A DNA stretch of 64,000 bases, from NCBI RefSeq assembly GCF_000241345.1, contig NZ_BAED01000063.1, positions 1 to 64,000 of the forward strand, given 5' to 3'. This stretch comes from Gordonia amarae NBRC 15530 (lineage in GTDB: Bacteria; Actinomycetota; Actinomycetes; Mycobacteriales; Mycobacteriaceae). The notes beneath the pieces are model-generated. The model was not told the origin of the DNA. It worked only from the letters and a program-made list of their open reading frames with translations, and ran no database searches. Numbering within the stretch: the stretch's first letter is position 1; each line of letters begins with the position of its first letter. A program made the translations under genes and the position numbers. Positions 1-9,022 of the stretch are shown here, piece by piece.

Positions 1-890
1 CGTGCCAGGTGGGTGCGGGCGAAGTCGAGCGCCCGGGCCAGCATCGCCGCCCGCTCCGGTTTGGTGCGTGCTGAGCTCGTCGTGATCTCCAGCACTACCG
101 CGCCGTCAAAATCGCTCGCGGCCAGTTGGCGACAGATCGTCGCACACGGCTGGGTGCCGTCGCCGGGCAGCAGATGCTCGTCGTGGGCGGCGCCGCTGCC
201 GTCGGCCAGGTGCAGGTGGGTGAGCTCGGCGCCCATCCGGGTGAACATCGCCTGGGCGTCGGCGCCGGCCATCGCCGTGTGCGACAGATCGAGGGTGTAG
301 TTGCGGTACCCGTCGTCGGTGGGGTCGATGGACTTGCCGAACGCCGACGCCGCCGCGCCCGGACCGCCGCCGCGCCGCGACAGCCGCCGCGCCGACCGCT
401 CCCCCGCACCGAACAACCGGTCGGCGCGCATCGGGAACATGTTCTCCACCGCGACTGCCACGCCGCTGTCGTCCTCGAGCTCGCCGACGATGTCGTCGAA
501 GGCGTCGACGTAGTAGCGCTGCCAGCGGAACGGCGGATGCACGACGACGGTGGGCGCGCCGAGGTCCTCCGCGGCGTGCACCGCGCGCGCCAGCTTGGGC
601 ACCGGATCCTTGCCCCACACCCGCTGCGAGATGATCAGGCACGGCGCGTGGATCGACAGGATCGGCACCTGATAGCGCGACGAAAGATACTCGACGTGCG
701 CGACGTCCTGGCTGATCGGGTCACCCCACACCATCAGTTCGATGCCGTCGAAGCCCAGTTCGGCCGCGTACTGGAACGCTGCCTCCGTGTTCTGCGGGTA
801 CACCGACGCGGTGGACAATCCCACCGGGATCTCCGGCCGCACGACAGGACGGCCCCCTGTTCGCCGGAGTGCGAGCGGCTCGGACGTCAC
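1..890 (-). CDS. Sugar-phosphate isomerase/epimerase-like TIM-barrel protein, 3' end cut by window edge
   Basis: This reads as the homologue of M. tuberculosis Rv0498, an AP-endonuclease-2/xylose-isomerase-type TIM barrel whose substrate is not established. The reverse strand encodes VGLSTASVYP near the N-terminus, ELMVWGDPISQD, SIHAPCLIISQRVWG, VAVENMFP and YTLDLSHTA, all characteristic of this family; the Glu, Asp and His in these motifs are the usual metal ligands. The GTG at 890 overlaps the preceding stop as GTGA, implying translational coupling to the Rv0497-like gene. A second GTG at 842 matches the mycobacterial start better. The last codons lie beyond position 1, so the C-terminus is not seen. 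Confidence 0.85.
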   Translation of the reverse strand, partial: MTSEPLALRRTGGRPVVRPEIPVGLSTASVYPQNTEAAFQYAAELGFDGIELMVWGDPISQDVAHVEYLSSRYQVPILSIHAPCLIISQRVWGKDPVPKLARAVHAAEDLGAPTVVVHPPFRWQRYYVDAFDDIVGELEDDSGVAVAVENMFPMRADRLFGAGERSARRLSRRGGGPGAAASAFGKSIDPTDDGYRNYTLDLSHTAMAGADAQAMFTRMGAELTHLHLADGSGAAHDEHLLPGDGTQPCATICRQLAASDFDGAVVLEITTSSARTKPERAAMLARALDFARTHLA

Positions 891-2728
891 GTCGCGAGCA
901 ACACCAGCGGGCCGATGGTCACCAGCAGCCCGACACCCACCGCCAGCAAGGTGGTGGCCAGGTCGCGCGACCGCCGCACGACGTGGGTGAGGGTGACGAT
1001 GCTGAAGATCACCACCACCGACAGCACCAGCGCGAACGGAACGTTCCACTCCCAGAGGCGCTTGAATCCCCAGAACAGGCCGATACCGACGGCGATACCG
1101 AGGATGGACTCACCGATCACGAGCGCCCACGCCACCGCCGGCGACCGCTCGTGGCCGGCGTCGGCCCCCTTCGGGTCCTGCATCTTCTGCTGGGCGGCCT
1201 TCTTCGCGGCGGAGGTCTTCTCCGCGAGTGTCTTGGCCGCGGACCCGGCGGGCTCACCGGCGTCGTCCGCCGCGAGATCGTGCTCCTGCTCGGCGACGGA
1301 CTCATCGTCTGAGCCGAACCTGTCTGTCCCGTAGGCATCCGTCCAGGTGTCATCGTCGGCAGCGGTGCCGTCCGCCGCGGCGGACTTCCGGCCGAAGAGC
1401 TTCTTCTTCCCGCCTGCGGTCTTGGCGGCGCCGGCCCGCGCCGCACGTGCCTGCGCGGCCCGGGTCGCGGGGTCGATCTCGGGTTCGTCGTCGGTCAGAT
1501 CTCCGAAATCGTGCGCGACGGTCCCGGCTTCGCCGTCCTCACCGGACAGGTCGGTGCCGGATGCCTGGTCGTCCGGGGTGTCGTCTCCGGGTGCCTGCTT
1601 TCCGGGGGCCTGCTTTCCGGGTGCCTGGGGCGGGTCGAGCCGGTAGGCATTGGGTGAGGGCGCCGCGGCCGCCGGTGCGTCGTCGCCGACCGGTGCGATG
1701 ACCTCGGTGGTCTCGCCGGGCCGCAGATCGTCGCCGCTGCCGGACCCACCGGCGCCAGGAGCACCCGAGTACAGATTGGCGAGGTATTCGGAGGGTCCGC
1801 CGGTGCCCGGCTTCCCCGCGTCGCCGCGGTCGGCCGGTTCGTCCGGTGTGCCGAACCCGGTCCGCTCGATGACGCCGGTCCGTTCGAGATCGTCTGGGTG
1901 GTCGATGACCCCCGTGCGCTCGAGGTCGTCCGGCAGATCGCCGGTATCGGTGGCTGCGGCGGTTGCATCCGGGGCATCGGTCCGATCGATGACCTCGGTC
2001 CGGTCGGTGAGTTCCGCCGGCGACGGGGCCTCGGTGCCGGTGCGGTCGATGATGTCGGTGCGCTCGTTCGGCGTCACCGCGCCGACGGGTTCGGTGCGGT
2101 CGAAGGTCTTGGCGATCGCCTCGGTCGGGCCGTCGGCCTCGTCCGGCTCCTGACGGTCGCCGCCGCGGGCCTTGCGCCGGCCGAACAGCCCGCGCCGGGG
2201 CTGCTTCACCTCGGGTTCGACCTCGACGTCGGAGAACGACCGGTACGAGTCGAAGTCACCGTCCTCGTCGGCCGCGGTGACCTTGGTGGGCTCGGTCGCT
2301 GCGGGGATCTCGGGCTCGGAAACGACGGATTCGCCGGCGCCGGACAGCTCGCCCGACTCGGGTCCGGTCTCGTGAACGCGCTCGATGATCCCGGTCGCCT
2401 CGTTGTCGGCGTCCGGTTCCGGCGCCTGCGCGGCCGCGGGACTGTAGGTGGGCATTCCGCTGGAGGTGAGCGCACCACCGGTGGGGGGCTGCCGGTCGGC
2501 GGGACGATCGGCGCGCGGGAAAGAGATGTGCCGAGGCTCGGCGGTCGGATCGGAGGAGACCCGCGGCACCTCCCCGGTCAACTCGGCCATCGACACCGCG
2601 CCGTCACGTCCGGCCCGGCGCCGGTTACGGCTGTCCTTGGCCGAGGTGGTCGTATCGGCATCGCCCTGATGACGTGCCAACAGCTCGGATACGGAAATGG
2701 GCCGGGAATCTGCGTCCTCGTTCACCAT
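887..2728 (-). CDS. Rv0497-like membrane protein with a long acidic repetitive N-terminal region
   Basis: 613 residues. The N-terminus (VSELLARHQ near residue 15) is typical of the Rv0497 family. Residues of roughly 60-500 are acidic and low-complexity, with repeated TEVIDRTD, DLERTGVID and related modules. The last ~85 residues contain about three hydrophobic segments (roughly 530-553, 562-583, 594-613). The mycobacterial relative is about half this length, so the extra size is the disordered region. Function is unknown; the gene sits between ppx and the Rv0498-like gene and is coupled to the latter by a 4-bp overlap. A basic GLFGRRKARGG patch and a Lys/Ala-rich stretch precede the membrane part. 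Membrane location is inferred from hydrophobicity only. Confidence 0.8.
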   Translation of the reverse strand: MVNEDADSRPISVSELLARHQGDADTTTSAKDSRNRRRAGRDGAVSMAELTGEVPRVSSDPTAEPRHISFPRADRPADRQPPTGGALTSSGMPTYSPAAAQAPEPDADNEATGIIERVHETGPESGELSGAGESVVSEPEIPAATEPTKVTAADEDGDFDSYRSFSDVEVEPEVKQPRRGLFGRRKARGGDRQEPDEADGPTEAIAKTFDRTEPVGAVTPNERTDIIDRTGTEAPSPAELTDRTEVIDRTDAPDATAAATDTGDLPDDLERTGVIDHPDDLERTGVIERTGFGTPDEPADRGDAGKPGTGGPSEYLANLYSGAPGAGGSGSGDDLRPGETTEVIAPVGDDAPAAAAPSPNAYRLDPPQAPGKQAPGKQAPGDDTPDDQASGTDLSGEDGEAGTVAHDFGDLTDDEPEIDPATRAAQARAARAGAAKTAGGKKKLFGRKSAAADGTAADDDTWTDAYGTDRFGSDDESVAEQEHDLAADDAGEPAGSAAKTLAEKTSAAKKAAQQKMQDPKGADAGHERSPAVAWALVIGESILGIAVGIGLFWGFKRLWEWNVPFALVLSVVVIFSIVTLTHVVRRSRDLATTLLAVGVGLLVTIGPLVLLAT

Positions 2729-2910
2729 TGCGTGCGTTCTCCCAAAGTTTCTCCGACAACCGCGTTCAACATCTTAAAGCTTCTGCACTACGTTCTTCGA
2801 ATGCCGACGCCCCAACCTACCGAAGTCCGGCCGGATCACCCGCCGACACACCTGGAACCCGGCCTGTCGAACCCGGCTCTTCCGCAGCCCCGGCCTACTG
2901 AAGTCCAGAC

Positions 2911-3840
2911 CTACTGAAGCCCTGTATCGAGCCGCCGCAGGATCACTCCCTCCCGCAGAGCCCACGGGCAGATTTCCAGTGTATCGATGTCCAGGGCCCG
3001 CATCGCGGCCTCCGCGACGAGCGCGCCCGCGACGATCTGGCCGGCACGGTCGCTGCTGACGCCTTCGAGTTCAGCGCGATCGGACGTGGTCATCCGCGAG
3101 ATGAACGCGATCAGCTGCCGCAGCCCGCTCGAGGTCAGCTCCCGCCGCACCCGGGGACCGGCGCTCGAGGGCGCCGCGCCGGTGAGCCGGGCCAGGCTGC
3201 GGAACGTCTTGGACGTGGCCGCCACCAGATCGGGTTTGCCGCAGTCCGAGAGCTGTTTGGCGGCGACCTTCAGTTCGGCGTCGAGCCAATCGCGCAGGAC
3301 AGAGATCCGTCGGCGGTCCGGCGGGTCGTCGGGCAGCCACTCGCGGGTGAGCCTGCCCGCGCCGAGCGGCAGCGACAGCGCGACATCCGGTTCCTCGTCG
3401 ACACCGTTGGACATCTCCAGCGAACCACCGCCGATGTCGAGGGCGAGGATGCGGCCCGCGCTCCAGCCGTACCAGCGGCGCACGGCCAGCGAAGTCAGCC
3501 GCGCCTCGTCGGTGCCCGACAGCACGTCGACCGTGACGCCCGTCTTGGCGGCGACCTCGGCGAGAACCTCGTCACAGTTGGTCGCATCGCGCACCGCGGA
3601 AGTGGCGAACGCCATGATCTGCTCACATCCCGATGACGTGGCGATGTGGGTGAACTCGTCGACCGACTCGACGAGTTTGCCCGCAGCCCGGTCGGTGAGC
3701 CTTCCGTCCGCGTCGATCTGCTCGGCGAGGCGCAAAACCGCCTTCGTCGAACTCATCGGGGTGGGATGACCGCCGCGATGGGCGTCGACAACCAGCAGGT
3801 GGACCGTATTACTGCCCACATCGAGTACTCCTAAGCGCAC
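2911..3840 (-). CDS. ppx: Exopolyphosphatase / pppGpp phosphatase family protein (Ppx/GppA)
   Basis: 309 residues from GTG 3840 (VRLGVLDVGSNTVHLL). The family hydrolyses terminal phosphate from polyphosphate and, in some members, pppGpp; the M. tuberculosis counterpart Rv0496 is an exopolyphosphatase. Visible motifs are the ASKHA phosphate-1 loop DVGSNTVHLL, FATSAVRDATN, and the second phosphate loop ALDIGGGSLE. Length fits the short actinobacterial Ppx1 type without the extra C-terminal HD domain of E. coli Ppx. A longer in-frame extension reaches 4275 but has no family similarity and overlaps the divergent 4010 gene, so the GTG is preferred. About 180 bp separate it from the Rv0497-like gene downstream. 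Confidence 0.85.
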   Translation of the reverse strand: MRLGVLDVGSNTVHLLVVDAHRGGHPTPMSSTKAVLRLAEQIDADGRLTDRAAGKLVESVDEFTHIATSSGCEQIMAFATSAVRDATNCDEVLAEVAAKTGVTVDVLSGTDEARLTSLAVRRWYGWSAGRILALDIGGGSLEMSNGVDEEPDVALSLPLGAGRLTREWLPDDPPDRRRISVLRDWLDAELKVAAKQLSDCGKPDLVAATSKTFRSLARLTGAAPSSAGPRVRRELTSSGLRQLIAFISRMTTSDRAELEGVSSDRAGQIVAGALVAEAAMRALDIDTLEICPWALREGVILRRLDTGLQ

Positions 3841-4009
3841 TCCGGCAACGCTACTGCGTCGTACCGCCGTTACAACAGCGGCTCGCGAAATGCCCGGCAG
3901 ATTCGCGCGAATCGGACATCGCCCGCAACCGGGCCGAATCCTGCGAATCAGGTGGTCGGGTCCCCTCTGATTAGGCACGCACCGCACCCTCGGCGTTACC
4001 GTTGTCACC

Positions 4010-4864
4010 GTGGCGAACACCCGAACGAGCGCACGCATGCGCCCCACCCCCGAAGTCGGCCTCGACTTCGCGCGCGAATGGTATGAGTTCGCTGATCCCG
4101 ACGACCCCGAACACATGATCAGCGCCGACCTCACCTGGCTGCTGTCGCACTGGACGTGTGTCTTCGGCACCCCCGCCTGCCAGGGCATCGTCGACGGGCG
4201 CGAATCCGACGGCTGCTGCACACACGGGGCGTACCTGTCGGACAAGGCCGACCGCAAACGGCTCGCCAAGGGCATGTCGATGCTGACCGAGGACGACTGG
4301 CAGTTCTACAAGAAGGGCTCCGGCAAAGATCCGGTCGGCCCGCGCGGCTACCTCGAAGAGGGTGACCTCGACGACGAACCGGCCCTCAAGACCCGCACCT
4401 ACAAGGGCGCGTGCATCTTCCTGAACCGGCCCGACTTCGCCAAGGGCCCCGGCTGCGCGCTGCATGCGATGGCCCTGCGCAAGGGACTCGAACCGCTGAC
4501 CGTGAAACCCGATGTGTGCTGGCAACTTCCGGTCCGCCGCGAACAGGACTGGGTGGAACGGCCCGACGGCACCCAGGTCCTCAAGACCACCATCACCGAA
4601 TACGACCGGCGCGGCTGGGGCGAGGGCGGCCACGACCTGAAGTGGTACTGCTCGGGTTCACCCGACGCCCATGTCGGGGCCACCCAGGTGTGGCAGTCGT
4701 ACGCGCCCGAGCTGATCGAACTCATCGGCCAGGCCGCCTACGACGCCCTCGCCGAAGTCTGCAAACGCCGGAACGGGCTGGGCCTCATCGCCATTCACCC
4801 CGCCACCGCCGCCGCCACCAACCGCCGCGACACCGACATCAAGTACGAACGCCTCGACGACTGA
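4010..4864 (+). CDS. Conserved actinobacterial protein, Rv0495c-like, Cys-rich
   Basis: 284 residues from GTG 4010; ATG 4037 ([11 protein letters not shown]) is an alternative. The protein is conserved beside senX3-regX3 in mycolata. It contains several Cys/His clusters: [38 protein letters not shown] and WYCSG, which could bind a metal or cluster, but no function is established. No signal peptide or membrane segment is seen. It is divergent from ppx with about 170 bp between starts and convergent with regX3. Confidence in its reality is high from conserved context and composition; function should be treated as unknown. Confidence 0.8.
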   Translation: MANTRTSARMRPTPEVGLDFAREWYEFADPDDPEHMISADLTWLLSHWTCVFGTPACQGIVDGRESDGCCTHGAYLSDKADRKRLAKGMSMLTEDDWQFYKKGSGKDPVGPRGYLEEGDLDDEPALKTRTYKGACIFLNRPDFAKGPGCALHAMALRKGLEPLTVKPDVCWQLPVRREQDWVERPDGTQVLKTTITEYDRRGWGEGGHDLKWYCSGSPDAHVGATQVWQSYAPELIELIGQAAYDALAEVCKRRNGLGLIAIHPATAAATNRRDTDIKYERLDD

Positions 4865-4870
4865 GTCCCC

Positions 4871-5055
4871 TCGATCCCCGAACCCGACGCAGCCACACAC
4901 CTTGATCCCAAGGCCGAAGCGACCACACCTCTTGATCCCGACCCCGACGCAACCACACACCTTGATCCCCGACCCCGACGCAACCACACATCTTGATCCC
5001 TGAGGCCGAAGCGACGAAGGAGCGAGGGACGCGTTGGGTCCGGCGACACGAGGCT
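4871..5055. repeat. Tandem-module intergenic repeat (family A), five modules
   Basis: This gap between the Rv0495c-like gene and regX3 is made of about five 30-31 bp modules beginning at 4871, 4901, 4931, 4961 and 4992. The module consensus is CTTGATCCCYGA followed by CCGAAGCGACCACACA. The last module runs into a tail containing GACGAAGGAGCGAGGG and then GGGTCCGGCGA. The same module and tail recur at 8.9, 15.1 and 26.8 kb, each time in an intergenic gap. No coding potential is convincing. It may act in transcription end signalling or simply be a dispersed repeat. Confidence 0.8.
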
Positions 5056-5099
5056 CCCAACTCGGCAACGGCTCAAGGATGGCAGCGGTCCGAGAATGC

Positions 5100-5786
5100 C
5101 TAGGGCTCGAGCTTGTACCCCAGCCCCCGCACGGTCACCAGATGCTTGGGTGACCCCGGGTCGGGCTCGATCTTGGCGCGGAGCCGTTTCACATGCACGT
5201 CAAGGGTTTTGGTGTCACCGACATAGTCGGCGCCCCACACCCGGTCGATGAGCTGACCCCGGGTGAGCACCCGGCCGGCATTGCGCATCAGGTATTCAAG
5301 GAGGTCGAACTCCTTGAGCGGCAACGTGATCGGATCCCCGTTGACGGCCACGGTGTGCCGGTCCACATCCATCCGCACCGGCCCGGCCTCGAGCACCACC
5401 ACGGCGGTCTCGTCATCGGCGGGGTCGCCGCCGCGGCGCAGCACCGCCCGGATCCGGGCGATCAGTTCTCGTGCCGAATACGGTTTGGTGACATAGTCAT
5501 CGGCGCCGAGCTCGAGTCCGACGACCTTGTCGATCTCCGAGTCACGGGCGGTCACCATGATCACGGGGACACCGGACTTGGCCCGCAGCGCCCGGCAGAT
5601 CTCGGTGCCCGACATCCCCGGCAGCATCACGTCGAGCAGCACGATGTCGGGGTTGATCCGGTCGAACGCTGCCAGCGCCTGCGCTCCGTCGTTGATCACG
5701 CTGGCCTCGAAACCCTCCTTGCGCAGCAGAAATGCCAGCGGATCGGCCAAGGCTTCCTCGTCCTCGACGATCAATACGTGCGTCAC
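5100..5786 (-). CDS. regX3: Response regulator RegX3 (OmpR/PhoB family)
   Basis: 228 residues starting MTHVLIVEDEEALAD at ATG 5786. The receiver domain (1-115) has the acidic pair E8/D9, phosphoacceptor D52 in LLDVMLPG, T79 and K101. The C-terminal winged helix (about 130-228) includes the recognition-helix region DTKTLDVHVKRLRAKIE. RegX3 is the DNA-binding partner of SenX3 and controls phosphate-starvation genes in mycobacteria. It lies 62 bp downstream of senX3, the standard gene order. Length matches the family exactly. Confidence 0.95.
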   Translation of the reverse strand: MTHVLIVEDEEALADPLAFLLRKEGFEASVINDGAQALAAFDRINPDIVLLDVMLPGMSGTEICRALRAKSGVPVIMVTARDSEIDKVVGLELGADDYVTKPYSARELIARIRAVLRRGGDPADDETAVVVLEAGPVRMDVDRHTVAVNGDPITLPLKEFDLLEYLMRNAGRVLTRGQLIDRVWGADYVGDTKTLDVHVKRLRAKIEPDPGSPKHLVTVRGLGYKLEP

Positions 5787-5848
5787 AGATAGATTCCTTC
5801 TGTCCTCTGATCAAAAATTCGGGAAAAATCGGGGGCGGGCGTCGCTGA

Positions 5849-7399
5849 TCACTTGGCCGGCACCGACCCGCCCGTGGTGTCAGCGGCCCGGGATGCCCCG
5901 GCGGGGTCCCCGTCCGCACGGTCAGCGCCGACGCTGTTGTCACCGAGGTCATCGTCGTCAGGGTCATCGTCGTCGGGGTCACCGTCGTCGGGGCCGAGGA
6001 CTTCCTGCGGGATGCTGAGCGTGAATGTCGACCCGGTGCCGGGTTTGCTCCACAGCGCGATCGTCCCGTCGTGGTTGGCCGCGACGTGTTTGACGATCGC
6101 CAGCCCCAGCCCGGTGCCGCCGGTGAGCCGCGACCGTGCCTTGTCGACGCGGAAGAACCGCTCGAACACGCGCTGCTGGTCGGCGGGCGCGATTCCGATG
6201 CCGCGGTCGGTGACGGCGATCGACACCATCGGGACGCCGTCGGTGACAGTGCGCCTGCGGCTGACCGAGACCATCGTGTTCTCCGGCGAGTAGGCGATGG
6301 CGTTGACGATGAGGTTGTTGAGGGCAGTCAGCAGCAGCATCCGGTCGCCGCGGATGGTGAGCCCGATCGGTGCGTCGGCCTGCAGCTTGATTCCGGCGGC
6401 GTCCGCGGTGAGAGCCGCGGACTCGAGCGCCTCGTCGACCAGTTCGTCGACGTCGACGCTGCTGAGCTCCTCGGTCCGGCCGCTCTGCAGCCGCGACAGT
6501 GACAGTAGTTCGTTGACCATCGTGCCGAGCCGGGCGGCCTCGCCCACCACCTGTTTGCCGAAATGGCTGACCGCGTCGATGTCGTCGGCCGATTCGAGCA
6601 GTGCCTCGCCGAGCAGGCCGATGGCACCGACAGGCGTCTTGAGTTCGTGCGAGACGTTGGCGACGAAGTCGCGGCGGGTGGCCTCCACCCGGGCGTGTTC
6701 GGTGTCATCGACGCCGTACACGACCGCGTACCGTTCGTCGTGTTTGCCGTCGCCGCCGACGGCGAGCCGGACCAGACATCCCACGGAGTCGACGTTGCGG
6801 GCGGTGGCCCGGCCGGTGGAGACGAATCCCAGTGTCGACGGGCTGGGGGTGAACTCGAACCGCTTTTCCGCGGTGGTCCCCGAGGAACCGGTGTCCGACT
6901 GGGCGGTGCCCGACGAGGCAATGTCCGACGAGGCGATGTCCGACGAGGCGATGTCAAGGACGTCCTTGGCGGCTCGCCACACGACTTCGGCGAGCAGCCG
7001 GTCACGCACCATACCCAGTTCGACGGCGCGATGGTTGTACAGCACGACATCGCGGAACTCGTCGACGACGGCGACCGCCGTTTCGGAGTTGCGAAGGATC
7101 AGCCCGAGCAGGCCCGCCCGGGTCATGCGGCCGTCGGGAGTGAGGCCGATGACGTCGGCCTCGCGCAGCTCGGCCTCCTCGGGAACCGCCCGCGGCGAGT
7201 CGGCCGCCTCGAGATGCACGATGGCGGGTACGGGCTGCACGGTGGCCGGGGCCGCGCCGCGGGAGCCTCCCAAGCGGGGCCCCACGACCAGTGCACCGAC
7301 AGCAACGCCGACAACCAATGCCAGTGCGATCGCGCCAAGAACCAAAGCAACGGTCACAATCTGCACCTTACGGCCCGGCGAACGGCCGACGCACGCCAT
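5849..7399 (-). CDS. senX3: Sensor histidine kinase SenX3
   Basis: 516 residues from ATG 7399; GTG 7366 (VQIVTVALVLGAIALALVVG) is an alternative close to the membrane helix. One N-terminal transmembrane segment is followed by a PAS-like region (about 95-235), a HisKA box with FVANVSHELKTP, and the HATPase with NAIAYSP, DRGIGIAP and GGTGLGLAIVKH. It should phosphorylate RegX3 in response to phosphate supply via the Pst/PhoU pathway. At 516 residues it is about 100 longer than mycobacterial SenX3. The extra length comes from SDIAS repeats near residue 150-160 and an Asp-rich C-terminal tail (DPDDDDPDDDD). Confidence 0.93.
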   Translation of the reverse strand: MACVGRSPGRKVQIVTVALVLGAIALALVVGVAVGALVVGPRLGGSRGAAPATVQPVPAIVHLEAADSPRAVPEEAELREADVIGLTPDGRMTRAGLLGLILRNSETAVAVVDEFRDVVLYNHRAVELGMVRDRLLAEVVWRAAKDVLDIASSDIASSDIASSGTAQSDTGSSGTTAEKRFEFTPSPSTLGFVSTGRATARNVDSVGCLVRLAVGGDGKHDERYAVVYGVDDTEHARVEATRRDFVANVSHELKTPVGAIGLLGEALLESADDIDAVSHFGKQVVGEAARLGTMVNELLSLSRLQSGRTEELSSVDVDELVDEALESAALTADAAGIKLQADAPIGLTIRGDRMLLLTALNNLIVNAIAYSPENTMVSVSRRRTVTDGVPMVSIAVTDRGIGIAPADQQRVFERFFRVDKARSRLTGGTGLGLAIVKHVAANHDGTIALWSKPGTGSTFTLSIPQEVLGPDDGDPDDDDPDDDDLGDNSVGADRADGDPAGASRAADTTGGSVPAK

Positions 7400-7560
7400 G
7401 CGGGCGAGTTCGGCCGCTGTTCACGTAGAGTTCCACAACCCACAAGATCCCGGACGCCCTGCACACCCCGAAAGCGCCCACGAGATCCTTCAGGCACCCC
7501 GGAAGGCCCGGATCTCTCCGGCCCGCGCGGCGTCAACCCGTTCCGGGCACCCGAGCCGCG

Positions 7561-7878
7561 TCAGCGGGGCACCGAGACCGCCATGTCGGCGTACTCGGGG
7601 TGTTTACCGACGTAGGACTCCACGTAGGAGCACACGGGGACCACCTTGTTACCCGAGGGCCGGATGTCGTCGAGCACCGCCTTGACCAGTTGGCCCGCGT
7701 ATCCGTGTCCGCTGAACCGCTCGAAGACCACCGTGTGGGTGAGCACCACCTGCTCGATCTCCGTTACGTAATCGAGGTAGCCGACCTGCACATCGGTACC
7801 GTCCTCCGCCGCCACATAAGCCTCATATCGCTCCTGCGCCGGCACATGCTTGATCTGAACCGTCCCCGTTTCGCCCAT
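7561..7878 (-). CDS. YjdJ-type small GNAT N-acetyltransferase
   Basis: 105 residues from ATG 7878 (MGETGTVQIKHV). The order of conserved elements fits the short GNAT family of YidJ/YjdJ type: a yet hydrophilic N-terminus ending in YLDYV, a VVLTHTVVFERFSGHGYAGQL stretch that holds the acetyl-CoA pyrophosphate loop (positions about 60-72), and CSYVESYVGKHPEY near the C-terminus. The conserved HTxV, GxGxAxxL and C-xYV-xxYhxxH-PEY pattern is intact. Substrate is unknown. It lies between gpmA and senX3, on the same strand. Confidence 0.85.
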   Translation of the reverse strand: MGETGTVQIKHVPAQERYEAYVAAEDGTDVQVGYLDYVTEIEQVVLTHTVVFERFSGHGYAGQLVKAVLDDIRPSGNKVVPVCSYVESYVGKHPEYADMAVSVPR

Positions 7879-7947
7879 ACGTCCAATGTAGCCCGCATCA
7901 CACCACCGTGCGGCCCGGTTGATGTTGCAGATGAGGCTCGAGAGCGT

Positions 7948-7980
7948 GATGCCCCCACCGGACAACCGGCGGGGGCATCA
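7948..7980 (-). terminator. Strong hairpin downstream of gpmA
   Basis: TGATGCCCCC (7948-7957) pairs exactly with GGGGGCATCA (7971-7980), and an inner CCGG/CCGG pair surrounds an ACAA loop. It lies 70 bp after the gpmA stop and upstream of the acetyltransferase. There is no long T run, so it is a mycobacterial-style hairpin terminator candidate. Confidence 0.55.
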
Positions 7981-7983
7981 CGA

Positions 7984-8066
7984 CGTCGCGGACAGCGCTG
8001 CTTTCTGCGACTACTTCTTCCGCGGCTACTTCTCCGCGACTACTTCTTCTGGGCAGCTACTTCTTC
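7984..8066 (-). repeat. Imperfect tandem copies of the gpmA 3' end
   Basis: Read on the minus strand, CAGAAGAAGTAG (Gln-Lys-Lys-stop, the end of gpmA) is followed by CAGAAGAAGTAG again, then GAGAAGTAG and GAAGAAGTAG in steps of about 15-18 bp. These look like slipped-strand duplications of the final codons beyond the stop. The effect on the protein is nil unless the first stop is read through. Confidence 0.6.
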
Positions 8067-8806
8067 TGGCCTTGGGCGGCGACGGCTGCGGCACCGGCCG
8101 CGGCTGCCTCCGGATCGAGGTAGGTGCCGCCAGGGTTGAGCGGCTTGAGGTCGTCGTCGAGGTCGTAGCGCAGCGGGTTGCCGGTGGGGATGTTCAGGCC
8201 GGCGATGTCGGCGTCGGAGATGCCGTCGAGGTGCTTGACCAGTGCCCGCAGCGAGTTGCCGTGGGCGGCGACGAGCACGGTCTTACCGGCCCGCAGGTCG
8301 GCGGCGATGGTCTCGGTGAAGTACGGGATGAGTCGTTCGACGACGTCCTTGAGGCATTCGGTCAGCGGCACCTCGTCGAGATCGGCGTACCGCGGGTCGT
8401 GGCTCTGGCTGTACTCGGCGTCGGCGTCGATGGCCGGCGGCGGGGTGTCGTAGCTGCGGCGCCACAGCATGAACTGCTCGTTGCCGTACTTCTCCAGGGT
8501 GTCGGCCTTGTTGAGCCCCTGCAGCGCACCGTAGTGGCGTTCGTTCAGGCGCCAGTCCCGGACCACCGGAATCCAGTGCCGGTCGGCCTTGTCGAGCGCG
8601 ATCTGCGCGGTCGCGATGGCCCGGCGCAGCAGCGAGGTGTACAGCACGTCGGGCAGCAGGTCGTGCTCGACGAGCAGTTCACCCGCCCGCACCGCCTCCG
8701 CGGTGCCCTTCTCCGTGAGCGCGACGTCGACCCAGCCGGTGAACTGGTTGGACGCATTCCATTCGCTCTCGCCATGCCGCATCAAAATCAGGGTGCCGTT
8801 GCTCAT
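8057..8806 (-). CDS. gpmA: 2,3-bisphosphoglycerate-dependent phosphoglycerate mutase
   Basis: 249 residues from ATG 8806 ([17 protein letters not shown]). It interconverts 3- and 2-phosphoglycerate in glycolysis and gluconeogenesis. The catalytic phosphohistidine lies in [10 protein letters not shown], the substrate-binding [13 protein letters not shown] and the second catalytic His in [15 protein letters not shown] are all present. Length matches the cofactor-dependent family. Its location upstream of senX3-regX3 is conserved in mycolata (Rv0489). The C-terminus ends in an Ala-rich tail with Gln-Lys-Lys. Confidence 0.95.
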   Translation of the reverse strand: MSNGTLILMRHGESEWNASNQFTGWVDVALTEKGTAEAVRAGELLVEHDLLPDVLYTSLLRRAIATAQIALDKADRHWIPVVRDWRLNERHYGALQGLNKADTLEKYGNEQFMLWRRSYDTPPPAIDADAEYSQSHDPRYADLDEVPLTECLKDVVERLIPYFTETIAADLRAGKTVLVAAHGNSLRALVKHLDGISDADIAGLNIPTGNPLRYDLDDDLKPLNPGGTYLDPEAAAAGAAAVAAQGQKK

Positions 8807-8920
8807 GCCGATGAGTTTTCCACATCGGCGTTGCCCACATCGGCCGACGGGTTCGTCCCGACAGCGCCGAACGCCACGTCGGCGACCCCGACGACGGTGC
8901 AGAAGCCCAGCGACCCACGT

Positions 8921-9016
8921 TCTTGATCCCCGAAACCGAAGCCGGGAACAAACAACCCACCAACTTGATCCCCGAGGCCGAAGCGAGGTACGAGCGAGGG
9001 GTCCGGCGAGATTCCT
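8921..9016. repeat. Family A tandem-module repeat, two modules
   Basis: Two CTTGATCCCCGA modules start at about 8923 and 8966, the second continuing as GGCCGAAGCGAGGTACGAGC and then GGGGTCCGGCGA, the same order seen at 4.9, 15.1 and 26.8 kb. It occupies the gap upstream of gpmA together with a broken helix-turn-helix reading frame. Confidence 0.7.
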
Positions 9017-9022
9017 CCATGA

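Noticed and set aside
126..1334. 402-codon plus-strand open frame
   Set aside because: It is antisense to the sugar-phosphate isomerase and the Rv0497-like gene, whose minus-strand products have recognisable family motifs; high GC makes such shadow frames common.
4871..5055. CRISPR array
   Set aside because: The 30-bp modules are contiguous, without unique spacers, and no cas genes are present.
4658..5076. Small repetitive minus-strand proteins in the regX3 downstream gap
   Set aside because: They are translations of the 30-bp tandem repeat in several frames with no start signals.
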